DNA from: Episyrphus balteatus
Lineage: Eukaryota > Arthropoda > Insecta > Diptera > Syrphidae
NCBI RefSeq assembly: GCF_945859705.1
Contig: NC_079135.1
Span: forward strand, 108,960,288-109,024,287
Direction of reading: 5' to 3'
DNA: 64,000 nucleotides
The translations under genes and the position numbers were made by a program. Shown piece by piece: positions 35,725-48,370 of the stretch (positions within the stretch are counted from its first letter, which is position 1; every line of letters begins with the position of its first letter). The notes under the pieces were generated by a model, which was not told the DNA's origin, searched no databases, and saw nothing but the letters and a program-made list of their open reading frames with translations.

Positions 35725-36626
35725 AAAAAAATAAAATGCACAACTGGGTCGCACGAACTTACTCTTAGGGTTAAAGTTACTTAAATTTTTAAGACTTTTT
35801 ATATAGAAATTTGGAAAAAAAAAATAAAATTCGTTTTTTAAAAAAATAAAATTAAATCTAAAATTAAATTGCCCTCCAAAACAAGTATGCAGTTTTGATT
35901 GATATATTAACGTGCATTTTTAGAAAAAAAAATTTCAAAATCGTTAGAGCCGTTTTTTAAAAAACTAATTTTTTATTAATAATTTTTTGGAAATAAAGTT
36001 TTAAAATAAAATTGGTATGCCATTTTGTATAAATCACTAATCAACATCTAAAAACAAAATTTCAAAAAAATTCAATGTCCCGTTTTCGAAAATTTGATTT
36101 TTCAAAAAAAAATTTTCAAATTTTTTTTTTAAATCCAAAAATTATTTTTTTTGAAATTTTATTTTTGGTTTATATTTAAATTATATAAATTCTTCTTCAC
36201 AAAAAGTTTCGTTAAAATCAAATAAGCAGTTTCGGAGATATTCGGATTTGAAAAAAAAAAAAAAAAACGGTTCTATGGAAGGTACCGTTAATAATGATTT
36301 TCAAAAAAAATTTTTTTCATTAAAAGATAGACCTTAGCTTAAAACTAACACTTAAATTTTTTAAAAAAAATCGTTGGAGCCGTTTTCGAGATATTTCAAT
36401 TTTACTAAAATCGGTATATGACAAGTACCGTTATTTTTGGTCCAAAAAAAATAATTCCAAAAACCCCTCTGGAGAGTCGCCAAATAACGCTAGGCTGTAG
36501 CTCCTTATACAGACAGACAGACAGACGGACTTCCGGGACCCACTTTTTTGGCATTGTCTACCATCGTAATGTCATGGAAAAATGTTATCTCAACTTTTTT
36601 TTTGTACGAATGCATAACTTGATATA
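35725..36626 (-). mobile_element. GTCT-containing dispersed repeat (main part)
   Basis: On the - strand this copy runs from AGTTATGCATTCGTACAAAA through a (GTCT)n block (on + as ACAGACAGACAGACAGACGG at about 36,509) to the end motif GAGTAAGTTCGTGCGACCCA. It contains ACGGTACTTGTCATA-like and ACGGTTCTATGGAAGG-like conserved patches. The same architecture is seen at 48.95-49.97 and 60.6-61.2 kb. The copy is cut by the foldback at 36,627 and continues after it at 37,696-37,730. Confidence 0.65.
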
Positions 36627-37695
36627 CAGGGTGTCCCAAAAGTAATGGATTAAACGAAATATGCTGATAGGCCAACTTAAGGGCTCTCAGAATTTGGTAA
36701 CTTGTTCATCCCAAATCCTTATGGTTTTCGATTTAATGCAGTTTTTGTGAAATTTTGAAAAATCCAGACTTTGCAACAGTATTTTGCTTCTTCCGCTCAT
36801 TATTGATTTTTGTTTTTTACAATTCTTTCACTAAAACATTGCCTAATAATAAGAAATAATTAGTTAATCAAAATATTTTTTATTTCAATAGCCATTTTTC
36901 TGCAAATTAATTAACAGTTCCAAGTTTTATAAAAACTCAATTTCTTCTTTTTATTTCAGAGCAACACCCTGAAAAAAATTTGTATGGTGTGACCCTGGAT
37001 TATTATTTTGAAAACTTGCCGTGTTATTGCAGTTTTCAAAAATGTATAAAAGTTTCCAAAATTGATGTTAGAACTAAAGATATTACAATTTAAAAGCAAC
37101 AAAACAGGATCTTTCAGAGAAAAATAACAAAGAAAAATAAACAAATTTTCTCGACCGTTGTTTGTTTATTTCTTTTTGAATAAAAACCTCGATTTTTGTT
37201 TGTTATTTTGCTCTAAAAATCTCTGTTTTTTGCATTGTAATATCTTTCGTTTTAATTTTAACTTTGGAAAATTTTATACATTTTTGAAAACTGCAATAAC
37301 ACGACAAGTTTTCAAAATAATAAAGCAGTGTCACACCATACAAATTTTTTCAGGGTGTTGCTATGAAATAAAAGTAAGAAATTGAGTTTTTATAAAACTT
37401 GGAACTGTTTATTAATTTGCAGCAAAATGACGAATGAAATAAAAAATATTTTGATTAACTAATTATTTCTTATTATTAGGCAATGTTTTAGTGAAAGAAT
37501 TGTAAAAAACAAAAATCAATTATGAGCGGAAGAAGCAAAATACTGTTGCAAAGTCTGGATTTTTCAAAATTTCACAAAAACTGCATTAAATCGAAAACCA
37601 TAAGGATTTGGGATGAACAAGTTACCAAATTCTGAGAGCCCTTAAGTTGGCCTATCAGCATATTTCGTTTAATCCATTACTTTTGGGACACCCTG
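36627..37695. mobile_element. 1.07-kb foldback transposon with TA target duplication
   Basis: The ends CAGGGTGTCCCAAAAGTAAT and ATTACTTTTGGGACACCCTG are perfect inverted repeats, and TA flanks both sides. The two halves mirror each other almost to the centre at about 37,160; for example CACCCTGAAAAAAATTTGTA at 36,965 is answered by TACAAATTTTTTCAGGGTG at about 37,340. The central sequence carries small differences between arms. It is a Tc1/mariner-like palindromic element with no transposase. It interrupts the GTCT-type repeat; the uninterrupted relative at about 49,000 shows the empty TA site. Confidence 0.85.
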
Positions 37696-37730
37696 TATAG
37701 TACCTATATCGTAAGTAAAAATATTAAGAC
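37696..37730 (-). mobile_element. GTCT-containing repeat, remainder after the insertion
   Basis: Read on the - strand, TTTTTACTTACGATATAGGT followed by AC matches TTTTTACTTGCGATATAGGT at 48,982-49,001. This joins the copy at 35,725-36,626 across the foldback insertion. Confidence 0.6.
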
Positions 37731-39280
37731 TTTAAAAAAAATCACTAATCCGTTTTCCAATAATCTTTAAAAAAATGTTTCAATTTTTTTTTGAAAATTT
37801 TGGCATGAAGGTTACTTAAACGTTTTTTTACAAAAATATTAATTGATGATGATGATTAAAATGTTGATACTTAAAGAAATTTTGGTAAAATGCTTCATTT
37901 TCTTGGACCACTTTATATATTTATAATAATACTTTTTAATTTTTTTTTTAATAATATATGAACAAACGTATAAAGAACATTTTGTATAAGTGGTGCTAAG
38001 AAAATAAATACTCAAAAATAATTGGTTTTATTATGTTTTTAAGTCATTTTTCAGTTTTGGGTTATAGAACTCTTGCGCGAACTCTTGTTTTGGTATTTTA
38101 GACAGAATAAAATAGAATTGAAAACTTTGCCTAAACTACTATACTTCAATGCATGACTTTCTTTGAATAAAATAGACAAGGATTTAAGGTACTTCGAAAA
38201 GTAAAGATTTGTTGAAATTATCGATTTGAAAATTTGAACCTCTGTACAATATAATAGTGAGCTTGCCATCGTAAGTACATACATAAAAATGTCAACCTGT
38301 AACCTTAAATCCTCCATTAAAGTAAATCCCTTAACAAAGGATACCTATAGATTTCCTTCGATACTTCAACCAATTAATGCAATGTTCGGTAAAGTTCTTT
38401 TTCTTAGAATTTCATTTCCAAGTATATATGTAATTGTCGATAACAACAAAATGCAATTAGTAGTAGCGAGAACATCAGAATACTTTTAATTTTCTTTTTG
38501 CGTTTGAAAATAACCGAGAAAAATAATGAAAATTGTTGTTTTGGCAGGAAACATGGAAAATGCATTATTTTTCTATACCAATTATTTTTTTTTCTTCTTC
38601 TATTTCTATGAATCTTAATCTTTATTTTTCTTTAAACGCAAGCAATAATTTCTTCAAAAGAAACTGTTAAACAGGAAAAACTGCAGTGAAAAATCTGTTT
38701 TTTTTTTAATATTTAAATAAATCATCAAAGAAAGAATTAAGAGGGAAAAAAATCCCTGCTCAAGGCTGGTAGTTGTCATTTTCAGTTGAATTTATTGATC
38801 TTCATAAAGGACTCTGTTAAAAGAATTCTTTTTTCCATAAAGGCTTAAATTTTATTTATTTATTTGACATACTCGTAAAGTGTGAAATATACATGGTGTA
38901 TGCGTGTTTTTCGTCTTTTATTTATTTACACGACTGAGGGGTTGATTTAAATGAAATGCTATTGAGTTGTTGCAATGAATTGGTATGTTTATTGATAGAG
39001 TTTTTCATTGCTTTTTCAATATTACTCAAGCATTGTAAAATATATGAATTTATTTACATATCATAAATGACGATGTGATTTTGTGTTGTCAATTAAAATA
39101 ACCAATTAAAACATTGGAAACATAACACAAAAAATAAGATTTTTTCGCTTGTGCCTTGTGGCACAATTCAGCACCTACATAATGTTTAACCAAACTTATT
39201 TACTCAAACATGTAACATCGTAGAATTTCGGTTAGTAATGATACTTTTTAATGGACAACTTCAAACGATACAATGCAAAC
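37731..39280. other. Gene-poor AT-rich region
   Basis: No supported gene or complete transposon. The frames at 38.05-38.49 kb lack domain features. Confidence 0.45.
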
Positions 39281-39282
39281 AT

Positions 39283-39330
39283 AAAATGCACGACTAGTTC
39301 GCACGAACTTGCTCTTTTTGAAAAGGTTTT
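39283..39330 (-). mobile_element. Terminal fragment of the GTCT-containing repeat
   Basis: AAAATGCACGACTAGTTCGC followed by ACGAACTTGCTCTT is the end motif of the dispersed family (compare 35,733 and 61,145-61,190). The rest of the family is not seen here. Confidence 0.55.
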
Positions 39331-39529
39331 TTTTTAATCATACTAAAAAAAATTATAATTAATTAAAAAAAAGAAGAATAGTAAAAGCTGAAAAAGTAGA
39401 AAAAAATTGTTATTAAAAATACATACCTAAACATATTTTTAAACGGCCTAGGTTTCAAACAAGACATGCAATTTAATTTCTGAAATGAAAATCAATTTTA
39501 AAAAAAACTGTTTAAAATTTTTTGCAGCG

Positions 39530-41125
39530 GACACTTTGAACGGACTCAAAAAAAATGTATCTTATTAATTGTAGCTAATTAAATGCTAATTTGTTGCGCA
39601 AACCAAAAATTTGTAGCTCGCATAGTTTTTGAATTATTGAATTTTCCGTTAAAATAAGTTAGCGGACAAAATCTGAAATGATTGAAATTAATGAGTTTAG
39701 TTGACTTCCAAATTTGTAGCTTTTTAAATGCTTTTCAATTACATTAACTTGGTTTTTGTTGCTTGAACAGTTTTTTTGTTATTCAAAATTCCGCTAAAAT
39801 AAGACTGAAGTTAGCGGACGAAAGTAAGAAAATTAATATTTTTTTGATGCCCAACATTGTAGCTAATTAAATGCTAATTTGTTGCGCAAAAATTAATTTT
39901 GTAGCTTCACCCAGTCATTTTTTATTGCAACTTAAAGTTTCAGAAGTGCACTTCCGGTTTGACGAGTCAGTGGAGACTTTTTTAAAAAATCACTTTTTTA
40001 AGTTTTTCTTCTTCCATTAATTGCAGCTTTTGAATACATTATTTTTGAAACAAACCCCAATTTTGTAGCTCAAACCGTTTTTGAAATATTCAAGATTTTG
40101 TTTTAAAAACATAGCTCAAAAGTAACCTTTCATATTATTCCTTTCATAATATTCCGCTAAAATAAGACTCAATTTCATATGTAACGGTCAAAATTTTCAA
40201 AAAAGTTGAATTTTTTAATTTTTTTTCTTTTCTAGAAATTGTAGCTTTGCAAAACAAAGTTTGTTGAGCAAAAATTAATTTTGTAGCTCCTCTCAGTAAT
40301 TTTCTATTTCAATTTGAAGTTTAAAAACTGCACTCCCTGTTCGCTGTACCAATGCACGAAATTTAAAACAAGACTTTTTTAAATTTTTTCTTTTGCCATT
40401 AATTGAAGCTTTTGAATACATTATTTTTGATACAAACCCCAATTTTGTAGCTCAAACCGTTTTTGAAATATTCAAGATTTTGTTTTAAAAACATAGCTCA
40501 AAAGTAACCTTTCAAAATCCAAAAAAATGCGAAATTGAAAAATTTTTTTTTGCACAAATTTGAAGTAACCAAGACTAAGACGAAATCCAAAAACCTCGAT
40601 TTTGTAGCTCGGTTAGTTTTTTTGTTATTCAATATTCCGCTAAAATAAGACTCAATTTCATATGTAACGGTCAAAATTTTCAAAAAAGTTGAATTTTTTA
40701 ATTTTTTTCTTTTCTAGAAATTGTAGCTTTGCAAAACAAAATTTGTTGCGCAAAAATTAATTTTGTAGATCCTCTCAGTCATTTTCTATTCCAATTTCAA
40801 GTTTAAAAAGTGCAGTTTTTACATATGAAATTGAGTCTTATTTAAGCGGAATTTTGAATAACAAAAAAAACTGTTCAAGCTACAAAAACCAAGTTAATGT
40901 AATTGAAAAGCATTTAAAAAGCTACAAATTTGGAGGTCAACTAAACTCATTAATTTCAATCATTTCAGATTTTGTCCGCTAACTTATTTTAGCGGAAAAT
41001 TCAATAATTCAAAAACTATGCGAGCTACAAATTTTTGGTTTGCGCAACAAATTAGCATTTAATTAGCTACAATTAATGATATAAATTTTGTTTGATTCCG
41101 CCACAAAGTGTCCGCCAAAGTAAGG
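39530..41125. mobile_element. 1.6-kb foldback of TTTTGTAGCT-type repeats
   Basis: The left arm (about 39,530-39,800) is mirrored by the right arm (about 40,840-41,125): AGCGGACACTTTG is answered by CAAAGTGTCCGCC, and GCTAATTTGTTGCGCAAACC by its reverse complement at about 41,037. Between them, a block including AATTTTGTAGCTCAAACCGT occurs twice 382 bp apart (40,059 and 40,441), and TTCCGCTAAAATAAGACT recurs several times. No coding sequence. A decayed relative lies at 24.0-24.7 kb. Confidence 0.7.
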
Positions 41126-41339
41126 GACGTCATTAAAACGCAAATCAACATTCAACAGATAAAAACAAAATTTTAAAAAAATCATGGTCCGACAGTTTTG
41201 AAACTGTCAATTTTTGTTGAAAATATTCCTTAATTTAAACATGAAAGTCAATGATTTGCGTAAAACGCTTAAGAACTTAAGTATGAACGCTCAATTTGTT
41301 TAATCATTTTTGGGACGAATTACAGACCTTACTTCGAAA

Positions 41340-42400
41340 AAACACCCTTTCACTTAATTTTTTTAAAAAAACTCTTTATATTCTTGCTTCCTATTCCAAA
41401 TGCAACGTTTTTACCAAATTTCACTACACTTTCATTAGACACTTCTTGATTCCAAAGTTTCAAAAGTAACATTATTTGCTGAATTTCAATAAGATACCAC
41501 TTTTATTACTTAGATTTTCCAATGTACCCACATTTTCTCTACACCTAAAAAAACACCCTATCACATGAAAAAAAATTATAGACTTACTTTATTTGTAATT
41601 CCTATGGCAAAGACAATATTTTTAAAGAGTATACCTTTTATACCACTGATTTTATTGGATTTTTCGCGAATTTTCCTTATTTCCCAAAAAAAAAAACACC
41701 CTTTCACAAAAAATATTTTTAATGACTACTTAGATTCTTGGTTTCTGTTATAAATGAAAAATGTCCACCAACTTGTATTGGGCTACCATTACCTATTGTT
41801 CAAGTTTTTGTGGTATACTAATTCCTAACTTTATCATTTCTTAATAAAAAACACCCTTTCACTCAAAAGAATTTAATAGACATTTTAGATTCTTAGTTCA
41901 AATTAAAAATAAAAAACTTTTTCACCAAGTTCAAAAAATTAACTATTACGATATCTTTCCCACACATAACTCAACCCATCAAAAAAAACACCCTTTAACC
42001 AAAAATATTTTAAAGAACGTTATGAATCCTTTTTTCGTGCTTTATCTAAAACCTTCATCCCGAATTTCATCAGAGTATCATGTTTTTCACATGGGTTCTG
42101 GTTATATTTTATACTTACTTGTTGAAGTAAAAAAACAAGCACCTATGTTTTAAATCAGCAATAACTTTTCTTAGAGCAATCGTATTGACTTTATTTTGAT
42201 GTCATTAGATTCAGCATCAAATTATATCTTTAAAACATTGTGTCATATGTTTATATTCCCTCCCTCTTGACCGCGAAAAATCACCCTTCCACATAATTTT
42301 TTTATATAGACTTTTTTCATCCTTGATTCTTATCCCAAAACCAAAAGCAAACTTTTTGAAAGTTTCATGAGTGTAACATTTTTTTAAATGAATATTTTAC
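41340..42400. repeat. Old tandem repeat of roughly 145 bp
   Basis: The motif AAAAACACCCTTTCAC recurs at 41,343, 41,554, 41,698, 41,852, 41,989 and 42,282 (distances 211, 144, 154, 137 and 293). Between the motifs, TTAGATTCTTGGTTC-like and TTTCATCAGAGTATCA-like patches recur in the same order. Copies differ strongly, so the array is ancient. Confidence 0.55.
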
Positions 42401-44009
42401 ATGTACTAGACCCGAATTAAGCGAAAGCTCAGTTAAAACAAAAATAAAACAAATCTACATTTCACTAACAAATTAAAAAAGTGCAGTGATTTTAAAACCG
42501 ACTTATGTATAGAAGTTTAGAAGTTAGATGTATCTTTTATTGCCATTAATTTTTTTTTTTTTTGCATGAGCAATTTTTTTATAGCTTTCCATTTCGGTAA
42601 GATATAGAAAGCAGTTAAGAACTTATTTTCAGTTGCTGGCATCGTTATGGTGGCGACATGTTCAAAATGGTAGAGAACAAAATTCTAAACGAAAGCCGAT
42701 TTAGCAATTAAAAATTTTAAGGGAGGCTGGTTTTCTTATTCTAGTTGGAAAGTTCTTTATATTTTTTTTAAATTTCATCCACATGACTTAAAAAATTGTT
42801 GGTTGTCTATACAAAAACTTTTTCAAGGCCTTTCTATCTAGGCTATTAAATTTAATCCATTTTCATAAATCAAAAACCACAAAGAGAATTAATTTAATTT
42901 ATCTTCCATTTGATCAAAACTAAACAAAACATACATCCTTCTAGTGTCTTTACGCAAATTGTATAGGTATATCTATCTACAGAAGAAGTCAATTTAAATT
43001 TCATTAGACAACCTCTTCGTTTTAATCACTTCATACAAAAAACTTGCACAACATTATAAATTAATGAAAAAGTTCATGGAGTTCTATGTTAAACTTTGTC
43101 CTCTATTTGCTGTGTTTTCTGCTCTTGCTGATGACGATCAAAAATTTTTGCAAGGCTTTTATATACATCTTTTATATTCTACTCATCATTTTCTCTTTTG
43201 CAATGATGAAAGCGACATACCGAAGTGATTAACCCAATACACCAAGTGTTGAAGTTTTTCATTTGTTTTTTTTCTTTTTGGTTTCATTCAATTTTGAAGT
43301 TCGCCGTGTTGGCAGGCGCTTCATAAGTTTATCATGATTTCCATCAGCATCATCATCAGATGAAAGTGTTACAGAGCAACAGGGAAGCAATGTCATCCTC
43401 ATCATCATCATCATCATCCCGCTAATTGCCATTAACATGGTTGTATTCATCTTCATTAGCGAAAATGTATACCAAATTGGTAATAAGCAAATAAGAATAG
43501 GGCATAAACTTTGATTCCAGCTATGTACACGAGACGAGTATGCGGCGAATGCATGTGGTATGGCACAGAAAAAAGTACTACAGTGTCATACATCATTTCC
43601 TGGCTGACCTCTAGCAGTTACCATTTATCCTTCAAGCCCCAAAACCAAAATGCAGCATAATACTACAGCAAACGAACGAAAGAGGATAGGTGAGAAGATA
43701 TAAGAGAATAAAGGCTATGGCTGCTTTATTCTCTTTCCATTGCACTTGCAGAATTGTCAAACCATGTTTATGTCTGGCACTTCTGTGCTGTGCTCCATCC
43801 ACAGGCTGAAGATAATCCAATTTGGAGGCTTACATAAATTTCCAATCGAATATTCTTGGAGGCAAAACAGCAGGCAACAGCACACAATATGGGTGAAATC
43901 TGCTTCGCACTTTCCGAGTCCTTATTGCAAGCCTCTAGAAAAGGTGAATGAGAATTTCACCAGATGTAGAAATTTGCCTTCTTTTCCTTAATCGAAGTCC
44001 AAGCATTGT
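42401..44009. other. Gene-poor region with ATC microsatellite
   Basis: ATC/GAT trinucleotide runs occur at about 43,340-43,420. The frame at 43,740-43,991 is short and shows no domain. Nothing else recognised. Confidence 0.5.
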
Positions 44010-45510
44010 AAATCGCTACCGAGGAAATTGCAGGCGTACATAGAAAATTTTATTCAAACCTGGTAAATCGCAGCCGAAATCGGCAAATCCCAGATGAATC
44101 TGGTAAATCCCAGCTAAAACTGGTAAATCGTAGCCAAAACTGAGAAATCGCAGATGGATGTGGTAACCTGCTGTTGAACCTCTTAAACTGCAGCTTAATC
44201 TAGTAAATCGCAGCCTTAAATTAGGGAATCGAAGACGGGGTTAGACAATCTCAGCTGAAATTAGTACCTATACTGCATCTGAAATTGATAAATCGCATTT
44301 GAAGTTGATAAACAGTGAGAATTGGTAAATACCAACCGATAAATCGAATCGCAGCCGAAAATGGCAAAATAAAAGGCGGACTTAGAAAATCGCACTCGAA
44401 ACTGGTAAATTGTAGCGAAAACTATTAAATCGCATCATAAACTGTCAAATTTCAGCAGAAAACGATGAATCGCAACCGAATCTGGTGGATTGCAGCTTAA
44501 AGTTGTAAATCTTATCAGAAACTGATAAATATTAACTGAATCTGACAAATCGCAGGTGGAACTTATAAATAGCAGCCAAACATGAGACATCGCATCTAAA
44601 ATTTTGTAAAACACAGACGAAACTGATAAATCGCCAGTGGGGATGAAACTGGAAATTGAAATTGCAGCCGAAATATGGAAAACTGACAAATTGAAGGTGG
44701 CTCTAAATCACAATAAATTGTCTAAATAGAAGGTGGATCTGGTAAAAAGCAGCCGAAACGAGAAATCGCAACCAAAATTATGTAAATCGCAGCCGAAAGT
44801 GTGAAATCGCAATCCAAAAATGGTAGATCGCATCTGAATGTGGCAAATCGACTGCTATATATACTTAGAGGTTGAATCTTGAATCGTAGCCGAAAGGGGT
44901 AAATTTCAGCTGAAACTGGTTAATCACATACGGAAATGCGAAATTGCAACTGGAACTGATAAATCGCAGCCGATAAATCAGTTTTTAATTGACTCAAAAA
45001 CGGTAAATCGATTCCAAAACTGATAGTTTGCAGCCGAAAGTGGAAAATTGCAAGCGGCTATTAGTAAATCACAAAATTCGTAAATCAAAGGCAAATCCGA
45101 TAAATCGTAAAATCGAATCCGAAGCTCGTAAATCGCATACAAAAGCCAAACCAAGTAAATCGCAGTAAAAATTAATAAATCGCAGCCAAAACTGGTAAAC
45201 CACAGGTGAACATGAAATAGCAACCAAAACTTGTAATTCGCAGGCCGAAGATAGAAATCGCAAGCGATTCAACCTAAATAAAACTGATAAATCGCACCCA
45301 AAACTAGCAAATAGCCAGATGAGACTGCGAAAACGCAAATGGACATGATAAATCGAGCCAAAATCGGAACTAATATAATCGCAATTAGACCTAGTAAATC
45401 GCAGGTAAGCTTGGTATAAATTGCATGCGAAGCTGGTAAATTCCAGGTGGATCTAGTAAGTTGCAGTAACAATGGTAAGTCGTTACGGAAAAGAGTGAAT
45501 CGCCGCTAAA
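44010..45510. repeat. Degenerate 20-21-bp minisatellite
   Basis: About 1.5 kb consists of variants of AAATCGCAGCCGAAACTGGT, with spacer words such as GGTGGA, AACCGAA and GATAAATC. Units drift in length (roughly 18-24 bp) and sequence, and no two neighbours are identical. Read on the - strand it produces several overlapping 60-90-codon frames with repeating words like YQFWLRF and FGCDL. These change frame and carry stops, so I regard them as a by-product of the repeat. The tract is distinctly richer in G+C than its surroundings. Confidence 0.8.
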
Positions 45511-47656
45511 GAAACTGGCAAGAAAATCGATAACAAAAAGTGACTGGTGAAATTCACCTCCCACAAAAACCATGTCATCCGAAAACGTGTGCTCATTTCA
45601 TTTGTGTAATTTAATTGTTTTTCAGTGCAACATCACCACATCAGTAGTAGTTCGATGAGGCAGATTCAATTTTACCTCGGACCAAATGTTCCACATCAGA
45701 TAAAATGGGAATTGTGAAAAACAGCGCCATCTACGATGAGAGATGTACCTGTGTACCTATGTTCTGTGCACCATCAGGTACCAACCACCACCAAAAAAGT
45801 TAGATATTCGACAAAACTCAATCGTATTGTGGGTTAGACTGTGCCATGGTGCAAATGATATTAGCGGTTTTTTTTTAACGATGCAATACAACGCCAGACC
45901 TGTGCAATAGAGAAAATGGTGTGCGTGCTTAATAGGCTAGCCTCAAGCTACACAAGCGGGCGACCTTGCATAAGTTTTTGCAAACGAAAAAGGACCATCA
46001 TTTTTACTGGCCACAAAGTTCGAACAATCTATATGGTTTTTCAAAATAATACTCGTATATATTCGGATACAAATGAATGGTTTTGAATCTATGCTGCTGC
46101 TGGTTTGATACAAGTTTGATTAGTTCTTTTGGGAAATCTCGTTATTCCCGTCATAATATGTTTTCTATCGAGAGGGACAAATTTATATCATTCATTCATT
46201 CATTGATGGTGAATCGGGATCCTTCATCCTTGTCACGTGGGGCAGCAATGCAATAATTTAACTATAGCGCCATGCGATAGATTCTCGATGGAAATTTATT
46301 TATTTGTTGAATTCGGGTCAATTTTCCTATTTTTTGGTTTTCAGTAGAGAAAACTCAAACCAAATAAATAAATTTAGAATTAGATTTTATCAGTCTCATT
46401 TATTAGATTTCACTAAACAGCTCTAAACAGCTTCATAGTTATACAATGCATAAGGTTTTATGTAGCCTTTATGCAACGTTACATAAATTTTAATTTATAA
46501 AACATTTTCCTATCCATTATAGTCATGCTAGGTTTGTGTCCAAATAAGTACTAAAACTGGAAAATTAGTATTTTTATTCACGACAAACAACTCCATCTGT
46601 CGATGAAATAACTCCATCTGCTCCGAAAATAAACAAAAAATTAAAACAAAACAAAAAAAAAAGAAAAACGTGAGCGAAAGTTCTCGATGTCATACCTACC
46701 TATGAGGAAGAAAATCTCTAAAAAAAAAACAACACATTTCCTCATTTGTTTCACTAGATAACAAATTTTTCACATGCAAATATTTGTAATCCAAAAAAAG
46801 TACACTAATAAAAAGATATTACATAGGTACATCGAACATGAATCAATTTCTATGTAAAAAAAAACAACACGCAAAATGAAAAAGAATAGAGAATACACCA
46901 CAAAAGTTAGTTAGGAAAAAATTTCAAAAAAACACAATTTCTTATTTTTTGTTTTTATTCATTTCAAATAAATCAAATCAAATGCCAAAAATGAGTTCTT
47001 CAATTAAAAGAAAAATATACAAATGATTGCTGTTTTTTTTTCTTTTTTTGATGTGATTTTCAAATGACATTTGAGTAAAAAATATTCTTATTCAGGCTCT
47101 AAACAACCTTAAAACGCGTTTAGCTTATACAACTTCTATGCAACGTTGCAAAAATTTTATAAATACCAATATTCTGTTTAAAAACATTATAAAGAGTGTA
47201 TAGTGTTATGCACTATCTATACTACGTTTATAAATTAGGCTGTATGTAAATAACGGTTCATAAATAAATTTAAAATCGATATATAGTACTTGTATAGTAG
47301 CTGCTATAGAAGCAATCATATACATACGACTCATTTGAGGATTTCGGATTGATTGCGGTTCAAAAATTGATGATTTTAATAAAATTTGATTGTGAAATAA
47401 TTTGATTACCAATGCATATAAGCCGACAAAAATAAAACGAAAATGAAAATGAAAATTAGAATAGGAGAAATAAGTTCACAGGAATTTATTTTGCATATGA
47501 AAAAATTAAATTGAAATTATTTTAACAACAAATAATAACTCCAATGCCTGGAATCATAATTTTAACAATACAGACTACCTAACTAATGAGAAAACAGTTT
47601 TCATATTGTTGATTTCAGGATAAGTCAATTATGGATTTGTCGGGATTTCATGATGT
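45511..47656. other. Gene-poor region
   Basis: No supported gene. The segment at 45.58-46.3 kb is closer to balanced base composition and could be older unique sequence, but no frame in it is long. Confidence 0.45.
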
Positions 47657-47660
47657 TTAA

Positions 47661-48366
47661 GGGGGGAAAACCCTCTGGAATTTTTTAATTTTTGCATTAT
47701 TAATTTTTTGCCTAAAAAAGTCATTTATCAACCGAAGAAACTATTTTAGTGGTCTTAGCCTTCAATGAAGCCTCAAAAGTCCCCAGATAGTCCTGAAACC
47801 CATGCGTTACGAGCCTACCACAGTACAAAAATGAAAACTTTAAACGAATTTTTCTCGAAACACGTTTTTTTCCGCGCCGTGCAACGTAACTCAAAAACTA
47901 ATGAAGCTATCGACTTGAAATAAAGTGCAAATTACTCGTTAACTCATTGGTCATTGCCTAACCTAAAAGTTCAATATAATTTTCACAATAAATATTTTTT
48001 TTTAACAATTTGTTTATAAAAAAAACATTGTGTTTTTTCGTCGTTTTTTAGTCTCTAATTTTTATTTTAGACTTTTTTTTGCTAAATTTAGGTTCATGCA
48101 ATGCGTAAAAATAAATTTTAATGGAAAAAAATTTCTCTTTTGATTATAAATAATTAACTGAACCTGGGCATTGCACGGCGCAAACGCGAGGCATCAACTT
48201 TGAACTGCTGTAGAGCCGCCATTTTGTTTTTTTATTACTTCAAAAAAATTGTGTTAACACTTCATGATTTCAATAATATCATGTATTTTCCCAAATTTAA
48301 AATTAATACTTTCGATTTTCCAAAAAAAAATCTTGAAAAACCCGTCGTCCAGAGGTATTTCCCCCC
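47661..48366. mobile_element. TTAA-flanked inverted-repeat element, 0.7 kb
   Basis: GGGGGGAAAACCCTCTGG at the left pairs with CCAGAGGTATTTCCCCCC at the right. TTAA lies on both sides (47,657-47,660 and 48,367-48,370), as piggyBac-type elements duplicate. Internal patches also mirror: GCGCCGTGCAACG at about 47,874 and GCATTGCACGGCGC at about 48,167. The G-run start is not the usual piggyBac CCC, so the class is tentative. No transposase. Confidence 0.6.
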
Positions 48367-48370
48367 TTAA

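Noticed and set aside
44435..45573. Overlapping - strand frames considered as a repeat protein
   Set aside because: They change frame repeatedly, are broken by stops and follow directly from the drifting 20-bp minisatellite unit.
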